Shown here one piece after another: positions 49,987 through 58,332 of a stretch of 64,000 nucleotides of DNA (position 1 is the stretch's first letter; the number at the start of each line of letters is the position of its first letter). Source of the stretch: Tibeticola sediminis (GTDB taxonomy: Bacteria > Pseudomonadota > Gammaproteobacteria > Burkholderiales > Burkholderiaceae_C); NCBI RefSeq assembly GCF_003843835.1, contig NZ_RKQL01000001.1:186001-250000 (forward strand), given 5' to 3'. The translations under genes and the position numbers were made by a program. The notes beneath the pieces were generated by a model, which saw only the letters and a program-made list of their open reading frames with translations, did not search any database and was not told where the DNA came from.

Positions 49987-50493
49987 ATGGCCATCCAACA
50001 CATCCTGAGCAATCTCAACGCCTTCGTCGCAGGCAAAGGGTATCTTGGCCGGGTGAGCGAGTTTTCGCCGCCCAAGCTCTCGCCCGTGGTGCGCGAGTAC
50101 AAGGCCGGTGGCATGGGGGCGGAGGTCGCCATCCCGATGGGCGCGGTCGAAAAGCTCGAGTGCTCTTTCACGCTCACCGGCTACGACCCGGACCTGCTGG
50201 CGCAGTTTTCGGTCGTGCCTGGGCGTTTGGTGCAGCTGCGCTTTACTGGCGCACTCGTTGACTATGACGGCAGCACGCAGCCGATCGAGATCACGCTGCG
50301 CGCGGTGCTGGCCTTCGAGCCGGACGCCTGGAAGCCCGCCGAGGCGTCCGACCTCAAGGTCACCGCCATGTGCCACTACTACAAGCTGGATGTGGCCGGG
50401 CGCACGGTGCATGAGATCGACCCGATCAACATGGTGGCGACGATCGACGGCACCGACCAGCTCGCCGACATGCGCGCGGCGCTGGGAGTCTGA
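49987..50493 (+). CDS. Major tail tube protein (P2 FII-like)
   Basis: 168 aa: ILSNLNAFVAGKGYLGRVSEFSPPKLSP, EYKAGGMGAEVAIPMGAVEKLECSFTL, GYDPDL and PINMVATIDGTDQLADMRAALGV near the end, as in FII. It forms the inner tube through which DNA passes. It lies between sheath and the tail assembly genes. Confidence 0.94.
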   Translation: MAIQHILSNLNAFVAGKGYLGRVSEFSPPKLSPVVREYKAGGMGAEVAIPMGAVEKLECSFTLTGYDPDLLAQFSVVPGRLVQLRFTGALVDYDGSTQPIEITLRAVLAFEPDAWKPAEASDLKVTAMCHYYKLDVAGRTVHEIDPINMVATIDGTDQLADMRAALGV

Positions 50494-50494
50494 C

Positions 50495-50716
50495 ATGGGC
50501 ACCCGCGCCGTGACGGTGCTGCGCGCTGGCTGGTGGCTGCCTGGGCGCGTGCTGGCCGCAGGCGACACGCTCACGCTCGACGCCGCGACCGCCGAGGCGC
50601 TCGCCCGGCGCGGCATCGTGCGACTGGAGCCGCTGCCCGATGTCGCATCGATTGCGGACAGAGCCGCCGCAACACCACCAAAAACCCGCCGCAAAGCGGC
50701 TGCGAAGGAGGCTTGA
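50495..50716 (+). CDS. Small hypothetical tail-region protein
   Basis: 73 aa: MGTRAVTVLRAGWWLPGRVLAAGDTLTLDAATAEALARRGIVR with a basic Lys/Arg/Ala-rich tail. It resembles the small mor-like FluMu N-type proteins found in tail operons but cannot be named. It ends directly against the gpE-like start (50717). Confidence 0.62.
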   Translation: MGTRAVTVLRAGWWLPGRVLAAGDTLTLDAATAEALARRGIVRLEPLPDVASIADRAAATPPKTRRKAAAKEA

Positions 50717-50959
50717 ATGACCACGATCACCCTACGCGAACCCGTCGAGATCAACGGGGCCCAAATCGGCGTGCTAAGCCTTCGCCGGCCGAAAGTGCGC
50801 GACCTGGAGGCCATCGACAAGGTGCAAGGCGAGACGGCCAAGACGGTGATGCTCATCGCCAACCTGGCCGAGTGGACGCCCGAGCAGGTGCGCGAGCTCG
50901 ATGCGGCGGACTTTGCCGCCGCCTCCAAGGCGGTGGCGGAGATGCTGGGAAACGGATAA
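50717..50959 (+). CDS. Tail assembly chaperone E (P2 gpE-like)
   Basis: 80 aa: MTTITLREPVEINGAQIGVLSLRRPKVRDLEAIDKV, and ending AEMLGNG. It matches the small helical chaperones encoded between tube and tape measure. Codons 78-79 are read in a GGGAAAC heptamer just before the stop, allowing a -1 shift into the E' frame to make a longer chaperone that coats the tape measure. Both products are expected. Confidence 0.87.
   Translation: MTTITLREPVEINGAQIGVLSLRRPKVRDLEAIDKVQGETAKTVMLIANLAEWTPEQVRELDAADFAAASKAVAEMLGNG
50947..50953 (+). promoter_or_regulatory. -1 ribosomal frameshift site GGGAAAC
   Basis: The heptamer is in frame as G GGA AAC (codons 78-79 of E), fitting X XXY YYZ. The zero-frame stop TAA follows two codons later, and the -1 frame is open to 51096. 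A shift here would give a 126-aa E-E' fusion. Confidence 0.8.
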
Positions 50960-50967
50960 TCGCGCCG

Positions 50968-51096
50968 ATGGATGGTCTGGAGCTTTTGGCGCTCGCGTAC
51001 CACTGGCCGCCGGGCGTGGGCCGGGCGATGGATGTGGCCGAGTTCGCCGAGTGGGTGCGCCGGGCGCAAGCCGTGCTCAAGGCGCGCGGCCTGTGA
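50968..51096 (+). CDS. E' extension (GpE-like tail protein), -1 frame
   Basis: 42 codons from an internal ATG (MDGLELLALAYHWPPGVGRAMDVAEFAEWVRRAQ), in the -1 frame relative to E and open back through the slippery site. The WPP and EFAEWVRRAQ pattern is that of P2 E'/GpE. It is most likely made only as the C-terminal part of the frameshift fusion, not from its own ATG, which has no good ribosome-binding site. Confidence 0.75.
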   Translation: MDGLELLALAYHWPPGVGRAMDVAEFAEWVRRAQAVLKARGL

Positions 51097-51265
51097 GCAG
51101 GCGGTATAGCCAGTCCACGACGCGGCGCGCCAGCACGACGAGCGGCCAGACGATGAGCGTGAGCAGCCCCACCGCGGCGGCGGTCTCCCAGTCAAGACCC
51201 AGAGCGTAGAGCGGCACGATGGACGCCAGCAGCGCAACGGCAAAAGCGATACCGAGCGAGGACAT
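51077..51265 (-). CDS. Small two-helix membrane protein on the opposite strand
   Basis: 62 aa: two hydrophobic helices (IAFAVALLASIVPLYALGL and AAAVGLLTLIVWPLVVLA) with a basic C-terminus (RRVVDWLYRLL). It lies antisense in the 170-base gap between the E' end and the tape measure gene, which otherwise holds nothing. Such isolated reversed genes in tail operons are often morons expressed in the lysogen. No ribosome-binding site is evident, so this may be a chance frame. Confidence 0.42.
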   Translation of the reverse strand: MSSLGIAFAVALLASIVPLYALGLDWETAAAVGLLTLIVWPLVVLARRVVDWLYRLLTGRAP

Positions 51266-51268
51266 GCG

Positions 51269-53569
51269 ATGAGTCTAGCAGGCATGACGGTCGGCGTGGT
51301 GATCTCCGCCATCGACCGCGCCAGCGCGCCGATCAAACAGATACAGGGCGCTACAGGCAAGCTCGGCGAGGCGCTGGAACGCATCTCGACCAAGGCCGCG
51401 CTGGCCGGTGCCGCCTTGCACGGCATGGCGCTGGCGACCTCCGGCCTATCGGCCCGCATGCAGCAGATCGGCATGCATGCGCTGCAATCGTTCGCGTCTT
51501 TCGACGATGCGCGCGCAGTCATCGCCTCGATGCCGGGTGTGACCAAAGAGTCCCTCGACAAGATGCAGGCGGCGGCCTTCGCCTTCACGCGCCAGAACAA
51601 AGCCACGATCACAGACTACTACAACACCGCCTACAACATCCTCTCGGCCGGCATCCCCGATGCGCTGGCCACCTACGCCACCGAGGTCGCCATCAAGGTC
51701 GGCCAAGCCACGCGCGGCAGCGCCGACGAGGCGGGCGAAGCGGTCGCCATCCTCTTTAACAATATGCGCGACGGCAGCCGCGAGGCCAGCGGCGAGTTCG
51801 CGCGCATGGGCGACATCATCACCGCCACGCAGCAGCGTTTCCAGCTACGCAACCTCTCGCAGCTCACGGAGGGGCTCAAATACGCCACGCCAGCCGCCAA
51901 GACCGCGAAGCTCGCGGTCTCGGACATGGCCGCCGCCGTCGGCCGGCTCAACAGCGCTGGTCTGCAAGGCAGCATGGCGGGCACGGCGCTGGCCAGCATG
52001 CTGGCCAACCGCTTCAAGGCCGCTCAGGAGATCGGCTTCAAGGTGGCCGTCAAGAAAGGCACCGGCGAGCTCGATCTGGCCCGCACACTAGAAAACCTCA
52101 AACGCCGCATCGGCGACATCAACAAGCTCGCGCCAGAGATGGAGGATAAGCTGCGCAAAGGATTCGGGGACGAGGGCTTTCGCGCCGTCATGCTACTGCT
52201 GACGCAGACCGAGACGCTCAAGGACGACCTCGCCGCCATCCGCGACAGCGCCGGGTCTTTCGAGTCGGCCAGCAAGATCATCAACGATTCCGCCGGCGCA
52301 AAGTGGCAGCAGATGGTCAACCGCATGGAGCAAACCTGGATACGCCTTGGCCAGGCGCTCATGCCCATCAAGGACGCCATCGCCGGCGTGGTGCTGCGCG
52401 TGGTGGATGCCATCGACGGTTTGATCGAGCGATTCCCCAAGGTCACAGCGGCAGCCGTGGCTGGGCTGGCCGGACTATCCACCGCGCTGGCCGCACTGGG
52501 CACGGCGCTCATCGCCGTGGGCGCGCTTGGCAAGCTGCGCGGCATCATCGGGCTGCTGCGCGGCGGCAAAGCGGCCGCTACAGGGCAGCCATCTGGCAAC
52601 GGCGACCTCATCGGCGGCGCGGTCGAGGCTGTCACGGGCGGCGTGCAGAAGGTCTGGGTGGTCAACATGCCCGGCGGCGGGCTCGCCGGCGGCATGCCAG
52701 ACCTCGGCGGCAAAGGCGGTGGCGTAGCGGGTGCGGCCCGCAGCCTGGGCGCGCGGCTCAGATCGCTGGTGGCCGCCGTTGCCTCAAGCGCCTGGGGCGC
52801 CATCGTCTCCGGTGCTGGCGCTGCCGCGCGCGCCATCGCCCTGGTCGGCCGCGCTCTGCTGCTCAACCCGATCGGCCTGACACTCACCGCCATCGCTACG
52901 GCGGCCTATCTCATCTGGCGCCACTGGGACGTGATCGGCCCCAAGCTCGCCGCCGTCTGGCAAACGGTCAAAGACGCCTTCAACTCCGCCTGGCAGTGGA
53001 TCAGCACGCTGCCCGCGCGCATGCTGGAGGCCGGGCGCGCCATTCTCGATGGGCTGATCGGTGGCATCCGCGAGCGCTGGCAGGCGCTTAAAGAGAGCGT
53101 CACTGGCATCGCCAGCGGCATCGCCGATACGGTCAAGGGCGCGCTGGGCATCCGCTCGCCGAGCCGCGTCTTTGCCGCGATCGGTGGGCATCTCATGACC
53201 GGCCTGTCGCAAGGCATCACGCAGGCAGCCAATCTGCCGCTCGCCGCCCTGCGCGGCGTGGCCGGCGCGCTGGCCGCCCCAATCGCCGCTGGCGCGGTGA
53301 CGCTCTCGGCCCACGCCATGCCCGCGCCGCAGGTCATCGCGCCGGCCCCGCTGGCCATGCCCGCGCCGTCGGCCGCCGCGGGCCAGATGCCGTCCATGAC
53401 ACCGGCGCAGATCAACATCACCGTCAACCTCAACGGCCAGGCCACCCCAGATGCGGCGCAGGACGTGGCCGCCGCCGTGCGCCGCGAGGTCGAGCGGGCG
53501 CTGGCTGACATGTCTCGCCGCGATGCGCTTGCCAGACGCGCTGCGCTCATCGATGGAGGCATGGCCTGA
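51269..53569 (+). CDS. Tail tape measure protein
   Basis: 766 aa. Ala-rich helical N-terminal region with a TP901-like core (FASFDDARAVIASMPGVTKESLDKMQ, ITDYYNTAYNILSAGI, GSREASGEFARMGDIITATQQRF). Hydrophobic segments follow near residues 395-430 and 500-560. The IRSPSRVFAAIGGHLMTGLSQGI motif is close to the C-terminus. It sets tail length and travels ahead of DNA through the tube. At about 766 residues it predicts a moderate-length tail. Confidence 0.94.
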   Translation: MSLAGMTVGVVISAIDRASAPIKQIQGATGKLGEALERISTKAALAGAALHGMALATSGLSARMQQIGMHALQSFASFDDARAVIASMPGVTKESLDKMQAAAFAFTRQNKATITDYYNTAYNILSAGIPDALATYATEVAIKVGQATRGSADEAGEAVAILFNNMRDGSREASGEFARMGDIITATQQRFQLRNLSQLTEGLKYATPAAKTAKLAVSDMAAAVGRLNSAGLQGSMAGTALASMLANRFKAAQEIGFKVAVKKGTGELDLARTLENLKRRIGDINKLAPEMEDKLRKGFGDEGFRAVMLLLTQTETLKDDLAAIRDSAGSFESASKIINDSAGAKWQQMVNRMEQTWIRLGQALMPIKDAIAGVVLRVVDAIDGLIERFPKVTAAAVAGLAGLSTALAALGTALIAVGALGKLRGIIGLLRGGKAAATGQPSGNGDLIGGAVEAVTGGVQKVWVVNMPGGGLAGGMPDLGGKGGGVAGAARSLGARLRSLVAAVASSAWGAIVSGAGAAARAIALVGRALLLNPIGLTLTAIATAAYLIWRHWDVIGPKLAAVWQTVKDAFNSAWQWISTLPARMLEAGRAILDGLIGGIRERWQALKESVTGIASGIADTVKGALGIRSPSRVFAAIGGHLMTGLSQGITQAANLPLAALRGVAGALAAPIAAGAVTLSAHAMPAPQVIAPAPLAMPAPSAAAGQMPSMTPAQINITVNLNGQATPDAAQDVAAAVRREVERALADMSRRDALARRAALIDGGMA

Positions 53570-53994
53570 TGGATGTGCTCATGACCCTGGGCGACGGCTC
53601 CACTACTTTCCGCTTCGCTGTGGACACCGCCGCCTACCAGTCGGTCAAGCGCAAGACCGAGTGGCGCTGGCCAGCACAGGACAGGCTCTGGGCTGATCCA
53701 GCGCGCCAGTTCACCGGGCGCGGCACGGACGAAATCACGCTCGATGGTGTGATCCTGCCCGCCTTCCGGGGCGGTGTCGGGCAGATCAATGCCCTGCGCG
53801 AGCTGGCCGACGCCGCGCTCACGCAAGGCGCCGGCGCACGGCCGCTCACGCTCGTCACCGGCTACGGCGAGGTGCTTGGCCGCTGGGTCATCACCGGCCT
53901 GGACGAGGAGCAGCCCACCATCGGCGAGCGCGGCGCCGCGCTTGAGCAGCGCTTCAGCCTCACGCTCGCCGCCTACGGGGACGACATCGCATGA
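53569..53994 (+). CDS. Tail protein U
   Basis: 141 aa, P2 gpU-like: MTLGDGSTTFRFAVDTAAYQSVKRKTEWRW, RQFTGRGTDEITLDGVILP, INALRELADAAL, TLVTGYGEVLGRWVITGLDEEQ and FSLTLAAYGDD. It is a tail terminator or hub-linked protein. It starts on the last base of the tape measure stop and overlaps X by four bases. Confidence 0.92.
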   Translation: MDVLMTLGDGSTTFRFAVDTAAYQSVKRKTEWRWPAQDRLWADPARQFTGRGTDEITLDGVILPAFRGGVGQINALRELADAALTQGAGARPLTLVTGYGEVLGRWVITGLDEEQPTIGERGAALEQRFSLTLAAYGDDIA

Positions 53995-54194
53995 GCGCGA
54001 CGTACACCACCCGCGAGGGCGACCGCCTCGATCTGATCTGCTGGCGCTGGTACGGCACGCTTGCCGGCACCGTCGAGCGCGTGCTCGACGCCAACCCAGG
54101 GCTGGCCGCGCGTGATCCGGCGCGGCTGCCTGCCGGTCTCATCGTCGTCATGCCGTCGCTGCCGCGGCGCGCGCCAGAGCCGAGGGCCTTTTGA
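53991..54194 (+). CDS. Tail protein X (LysM-like)
   Basis: 67 aa: YTTREGDRLDLICWRWYGTLAGTVERVLDANPGLAARDPARLPAGLIVVMP, the LysM-like fold of P2 gpX. It is thought to link the hub and tube. It is coupled to U and D by four-base overlaps. Confidence 0.92.
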   Translation: MSATYTTREGDRLDLICWRWYGTLAGTVERVLDANPGLAARDPARLPAGLIVVMPSLPRRAPEPRAF

Positions 54195-55249
54195 TGCGTC
54201 CCGTCTTCTACCTGTACAGCACAGACGGCGCAGACATCACCGGCACGCTGATGGAGCGCACCACGCGCCTGACGGTCGTCGATGCCGAGGGGCTGGCCAG
54301 CGACTCGCTGGAGGTCGAGCTCGACGACCGCGGCCAGTCCGTGCAGCTCCCAGCGGTCGGCGATAAGGTGCGCCTGCTGCTCGGCTATATGGAGCAATCC
54401 ACAATACCGACGATCGGTGACTTTATCGTCGATGAGGTCCGGCTGTCAGGCCCACCGCTGTCCATCGCCTTTTCCGCCAAGGGAGCCGATCTGGTCAATA
54501 CCGCTTTAAAGGCGCCGCTGATCGATGACGGCGACGACCGCACCCTGGCTGATCTGGCGCGGCGCATCGCAGAAAAACACCGGCTCACGGCGCACATCCA
54601 CCCAGACGCCGAGCGTATCGAGCTCGGTCATATCGACCAGCAGACCGAGAGCGATATGGCGCTGCTCACCAGGCTCGCCCGCGCCCGCGACTGGACGCTG
54701 CGTCTCGACGCCGATCGCCTCATCCTGCGCCCGCACGCCAGCGCTCTGCCGCCGGGTCGCGAGGCCGCCGACTGGACTCCGCCCCTGCACCGCATCGATG
54801 CCAGGCGCATTACCCGCTACGACTACACCACCAACGCTCGCCACCGCTACGGCAAGGTACGCGCCTGGTCCTACGATCCAGACACCGGCCGCCGCTACCC
54901 CATCGAGGTCGGCGATGGCGAGCACGCCGACGCCCCCACCCTCGACCTGCGCCACGACGCCAAGACAGAGGACGACGCCCGCGCCGCCGCCGAGGCCCGG
55001 CTACGCCAGCTAAGGCGTGCCAGCGGCAGCCTCACGCTCGAGCTGCCGGGTGACACGCGGCTCTTGGCTGGGCATCACGTGCTCGTCACGGGCCTTTCCG
55101 AGCCGGTCGGCGGCCAGTGGGTCATCCAACGCGCCGAGCACACGCTGGACGCGCAGGGTCTGCGCACGCGCATCGAATGCGTGCCGCCGGCCGCGCCAGG
55201 ACGCGCACAAGAAGACCTCATCGAAAGCATCCTGGAAGAGGTGGACTAA
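54191..55249 (+). CDS. Baseplate hub / late control protein D
   Basis: 352 aa, P2 gpD family: FYLYSTDGADITGTLMERTTRLTVVD, DDRGQSVQLPAVGDKVRLLLGY, FIVDEVRLSGPP, LADLARRIAEKHRL and a C-terminal RAEHTLDAQGLRTRIECV. It forms the hub on which the V spike docks. U-X-D is the standard order. Confidence 0.92.
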   Translation: MMRPVFYLYSTDGADITGTLMERTTRLTVVDAEGLASDSLEVELDDRGQSVQLPAVGDKVRLLLGYMEQSTIPTIGDFIVDEVRLSGPPLSIAFSAKGADLVNTALKAPLIDDGDDRTLADLARRIAEKHRLTAHIHPDAERIELGHIDQQTESDMALLTRLARARDWTLRLDADRLILRPHASALPPGREAADWTPPLHRIDARRITRYDYTTNARHRYGKVRAWSYDPDTGRRYPIEVGDGEHADAPTLDLRHDAKTEDDARAAAEARLRQLRRASGSLTLELPGDTRLLAGHHVLVTGLSEPVGGQWVIQRAEHTLDAQGLRTRIECVPPAAPGRAQEDLIESILEEVD

Positions 55250-55252
55250 GCC

Positions 55253-55657
55253 ATGCCAGACGCCGCGCTCATCGAGATACTGCCACGTCGTGCGCCCACC
55301 ATAGACTCGCTGTCACGCTGGATCGGCCTGCATCGCGCCGCCGGGCGGCGCATCGCCGGACTCGACCACATCCGGCAGTCCATCCTGGACATCCTCACCA
55401 CCTATCCGGGCGAGCGCATCATGCGCCCCGAATACGGCTGCCGCCTGCGAGACTTGATCGACCGGCCAGTCAATGCCCAGTGGCTGGCCGACCTTTACTG
55501 CGAGGTGGCCGTCGCCATCCAGCGCTGGGAGCCGCGCGTCATCGTCCAGCGCGTCACAGCCCAGATGCCGCGCCCAGGCCACGTCACACTCGACCTGACG
55601 CTGAGGCTCAAGGCTGCACCGCAGCCGCAGACCATCCGCGTCGAGATCACGCCATGA
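55253..55657 (+). CDS. Baseplate protein W (gp25-like)
   Basis: 134 aa. GLDHIRQSILDILTTYPGERIMRPEYGCRLRDLIDRP is the gp25/W lysozyme-like family core; IQRWEPRVIVQRV is the second block. W nucleates the baseplate wedge with J and I. In P2 it sits between V and J, but here it follows D at the very end of the tail operon. The next gene overlaps its stop (ATGA). Confidence 0.92.
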   Translation: MPDAALIEILPRRAPTIDSLSRWIGLHRAAGRRIAGLDHIRQSILDILTTYPGERIMRPEYGCRLRDLIDRPVNAQWLADLYCEVAVAIQRWEPRVIVQRVTAQMPRPGHVTLDLTLRLKAAPQPQTIRVEITP

Positions 55658-55965
55658 CACCAGCCATGAGGTCCCGCATGATCCACCGCGCCATCACCAA
55701 CCTGCGTCGCAGATTGCTTCACATCTTCATCGCCATCGACCAGCTCGCCTGGGTGGTGGTGACACTTGGCGATGGGAGCCCAGACGAGACCATCAGCGCC
55801 GCCGCCTGGCGCATGGAGAGCCAAGGAAAGCCCGCCGGCCGGATCCTGCGTCCGATCATTGACGCCCTATTCCGCCCCCTTGAGCGCGACCACTGCCGTA
55901 AGAGCTACGAGTCTGAAGTCTCCGGCGCGCAGCTGCCCGACAGCTACCGCGCGCTCATCCCATGA
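55654..55965 (+). CDS. Hypothetical right-end phage protein
   Basis: 103 aa. A basic start (MIHRAITNLRRRLLHIFIAIDQLAWVVVTLGDGSPDETISAAAWR) with an amphipathic or membrane-associated helix and a recurring DETISAAAWR motif, then RPIIDALFRPLERDHCRKSYESE. Similar small proteins are found next to lysis or tail genes in prophages, but I know no function. It is the last gene before the right-end transposase sites. Confidence 0.65.
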   Translation: MTPAMRSRMIHRAITNLRRRLLHIFIAIDQLAWVVVTLGDGSPDETISAAAWRMESQGKPAGRILRPIIDALFRPLERDHCRKSYESEVSGAQLPDSYRALIP

Positions 55966-55971
55966 GCAACC

Positions 55972-56054
55972 GGTTTGCTAGCGCGCTAGCAAATCTTTTG
56001 AGAAACGCTATCAAACCTCTGCGACAACGCTATCAAACCGGTTGATCACTTACA
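55972..56054 (-). promoter_or_regulatory. Right-end transposase-binding repeats (R1-R3 and inverted R4)
   Basis: Read inward on the minus strand, after 15 terminal bases (TGTAAGTGATCAACC) come GGTTTGATAGCG, GGTTTGATAGCG and GATTTGCTAGCG at exact 22-base spacing (starting 56039, 56017, 55995). A fourth, inverted site GGTTTGCTAGCG (55972-55983) makes a near-perfect 24-bp palindrome with the third. 22-bp phasing is typical of Mu ends. Confidence 0.85.
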
Positions 56055-56059
56055 GAAAG
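56055..56059. repeat. Right 5-bp target duplication of the prophage (GAAAG)
   Basis: Direct repeat of 25355-25359, immediately outside the phage terminal CA. Confidence 0.93.
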
Positions 56060-56925
56060 CGTCGACTCAACAGCAAGATGCCCGCCCCCACCAGCGCAGC
56101 GGCCTCCCGAGGCCAGTCCGTCGCGAGGAACACCGCCATGAGCGCCAAGGCCACGGCCAAGCCCTTGAGCATTTGCCAGCGATCGGGCGCGGGCATCGCC
56201 AACCCGCCTGCGGGCAGGGGCGAACCGGAGGCGGGTTCGACCGCGTCCCTGCTCGGAGCCGGCGTTGCTCGAGCCGCCAAGCCCAAGGGCGCAAAGCGCA
56301 ACCACGCCCACAGCACGACAAGGCTCGCCGCAACCGGCCCCAGCGCCAGCCGGGCGTAGCGGCCAAAGTCGAGCTGCATGACCGAGCCGATCAGCATGTT
56401 CTGCGGGTTGCCGATGAGGGTCGCCGCCGAACCGATGTTGGCCGCGCACGCCAAGCCCACGAGAAACGGCACGGGTGCCAGTCGACGCTGCACGCAGATG
56501 CGCGCGACCAGCGGCGCCATGGCCAGGCAAACCACATCGTTCGAAAACACCGCGGATAAGGCACCGGCCACCGCAATGAGGGCTGCCAGCAAACGGCCCT
56601 GCGACATGGGGCGCTGCCCGAGCCGATCGACCACCGCCGTAAAAAACCCGCCCAGATGCATTTGCGCAGCCAAAACCATGAAGGCAAACAGCAGCATCAG
56701 CGTCGGCCAATCGACGGCGCGCACCGCCTCCTCAGTCGACACGACGCCCAGCCCCATCATGGCGATGGCCCCGAGCAGAGCGACCCCAGGGCGGTTGAGC
56801 TTGAGCCGCGGCAACCCGCCCAGGAACATGCCAAGGTAGACGAGCGCAAACACGCCGACCACTCCCCAATCGACGGCCTCGTGCCAAAGCGCTTGGGTTT
56901 CCAGGGCCAAAGCGGAGCTCGACAT
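56055..56925 (-). pseudogene. N-terminal part of the anion transporter split by the prophage
   Basis: 290 codons from the ATG giving MSSSALALETQALWHEAVDWG. Membrane helices of the ArsB/NhaD or DASS superfamily are visible (GVVGVFALVYLGMFLGG, DWPTLMLLFAFMVLAAQM, SAVFSNDVVCLAMAPLV, GSAATLIGNPQNMLIG). The frame runs into phage DNA and stops at a TAA formed at 56050-56052. The remaining 143 codons are at 24924-25354. A truncated membrane protein may be made but should not transport. It begins 22 bases after the glmM stop, so it was the last operon gene. Confidence 0.93.
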
Positions 56926-56947
56926 CAAAGCAACGGCGCTCAGCCTC

Positions 56948-58279
56948 TCATCCCGCCTGCGCAGCCTCTGTGAGCCGCTCGACCGCGCGTGCGCAGGCGT
57001 CGGCGTCTTGCGCTTCGACCATGATGCGCAGCAAGGGCTCGGTGCCGCTGGCACGGATCAGAACCCGCCCCCGATCCCCCAGCTCGGCTTCGACGCGTCG
57101 GACCTCCTCGGTAAGCTTGGGGTTGTGCCGCCAGTCGGCGCCGGGCTCGAGGCGGACGTTGCGTAACACCTGCGGGAATAGCGTGAGCCCTTCGAGCAAA
57201 TCCTCCAGCGGCCGGCTGCGGCGAACGCTGGCCTGCAGAATTTGCAAGGCCGAAATCAGGCCATCCCCCGTCGTGTGCTTGTCCAGCACCAAGAGATGCC
57301 CCGAACCCTCGCCACCGAGCAGCCAGCCCCGGCGCAGCAGTTCCTCGAGCACATAGCGGTCGCCTACCTGAGCACGCACGAAGGCCACGCCGCGCGCGCG
57401 CAGCGCAAGTTCCACCGCCATATTGGTCATCAGGGTCCCGACACAGCCTGGCACGGCCTCGCCCCGCGCCAGCCGATCCAGCACCAGCATGTAGAGCAAC
57501 TCGTCGCCGTTGTAGAGCCGTCCGCGTCCGTCGACGAGCTGCAAGCGGTCCGCGTCGCCGTCGAGCGCAATGCCAAACTGCCCCTGCTGCGCCCGCACCG
57601 CTTCGACGATCGCCTCCGGATGCGTGGCCCCGACGCCCGCGTTGATGTTGATACCGTCGGGCTGGCACCCAATGGCGGCAACGTCGGCGCCCAACTCATG
57701 AAAGACCTTGGGCGCGATCTGGTAGGCCGCACCGTGCGCAGCATCGACGACGATCTTGAGGCCATGCAGCGTCAGGTCGTTGGGGAAGGTGCTTTTGCAG
57801 AACTCGATGTAGCGGCCCGCGGCGTCATCGAGCCGGCGGGTTTTGCCCAGCCCGATCGAGTCTGCCCATTGCGCAGGCTCCTCCAGCGCCGCCTCGACCT
57901 CGAGCTCCCACTCATCGGGCAGCTTCGTGCCCTGGGCGCTGAAGAATTTGATGCCGTTGTCGTCGAACGGGTTGTGGCTGGCACTGATCACCACGCCGAG
58001 GCTCGCGCGCAAGGCCCGCGTGAGGTAGGCCACCGCCGGTGTCGGCACCGGGCCGAGCAACACGACGTCGACGCCTGCGGAGTTGAACCCCGATTCCAGC
58101 GCGCTCTCCAGCATGTAGCCCGAGATCCGCGTGTCCTTGCCAATCAGAACGACCGGTCGACTCTCGCTGCGCTTGAGCACCCGGCCGGTCGCATGCGCCA
58201 GGCGCAGCACGAAGTCGGGCGTGATCGGCGCACGGCCCACGCGCCCCCGGATTCCATCGGTTCCGAAATATTTTCTCAT
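56948..58279 (-). CDS. glmM: Phosphoglucosamine mutase
   Basis: 443 aa from the ATG giving [12 protein letters not shown]. The phosphoserine loop is [15 protein letters not shown], the metal loop is [13 protein letters not shown], the sugar-binding loop is GGEGSGHLL and the phosphate loop is [14 protein letters not shown]. It converts glucosamine-6-phosphate to glucosamine-1-phosphate for peptidoglycan and LPS. It follows folP on the same strand (53-base gap), the usual pairing. Confidence 0.97.
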   Translation of the reverse strand: MRKYFGTDGIRGRVGRAPITPDFVLRLAHATGRVLKRSESRPVVLIGKDTRISGYMLESALESGFNSAGVDVVLLGPVPTPAVAYLTRALRASLGVVISASHNPFDDNGIKFFSAQGTKLPDEWELEVEAALEEPAQWADSIGLGKTRRLDDAAGRYIEFCKSTFPNDLTLHGLKIVVDAAHGAAYQIAPKVFHELGADVAAIGCQPDGININAGVGATHPEAIVEAVRAQQGQFGIALDGDADRLQLVDGRGRLYNGDELLYMLVLDRLARGEAVPGCVGTLMTNMAVELALRARGVAFVRAQVGDRYVLEELLRRGWLLGGEGSGHLLVLDKHTTGDGLISALQILQASVRRSRPLEDLLEGLTLFPQVLRNVRLEPGADWRHNPKLTEEVRRVEAELGDRGRVLIRASGTEPLLRIMVEAQDADACARAVERLTEAAQAG

Positions 58280-58332
58280 GATTGCCGGCGTCAATTGGTC
58301 GTTTGTTGCTATTGAATTCTAAGTACTCACCC

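Larger units (their letters stand above)
25360..56054. mobile_element. Mu-type transposable prophage, 30,695 bp, P2-like virion
   Basis: Ends are 5'-TGTGAGTTTGC and ATCACTTACA-3' (TG...CA), flanked by the GAAAG duplication inside an anion-transporter gene. The left part carries a repressor (-), then early genes including A transposase, B ATPase and GemA-like protein (+). Next come a MuF-like head gene (+), and a leftward lysis, head-completion, terminase and portal block (33653-38187). A rightward protease, capsid, baseplate, tail fibre, sheath, tube, tape measure and hub block follows (38288-55965). No gene in the main modules is visibly broken and both ends have transposase-type repeats, so it may be functional. 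Confidence 0.95.
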
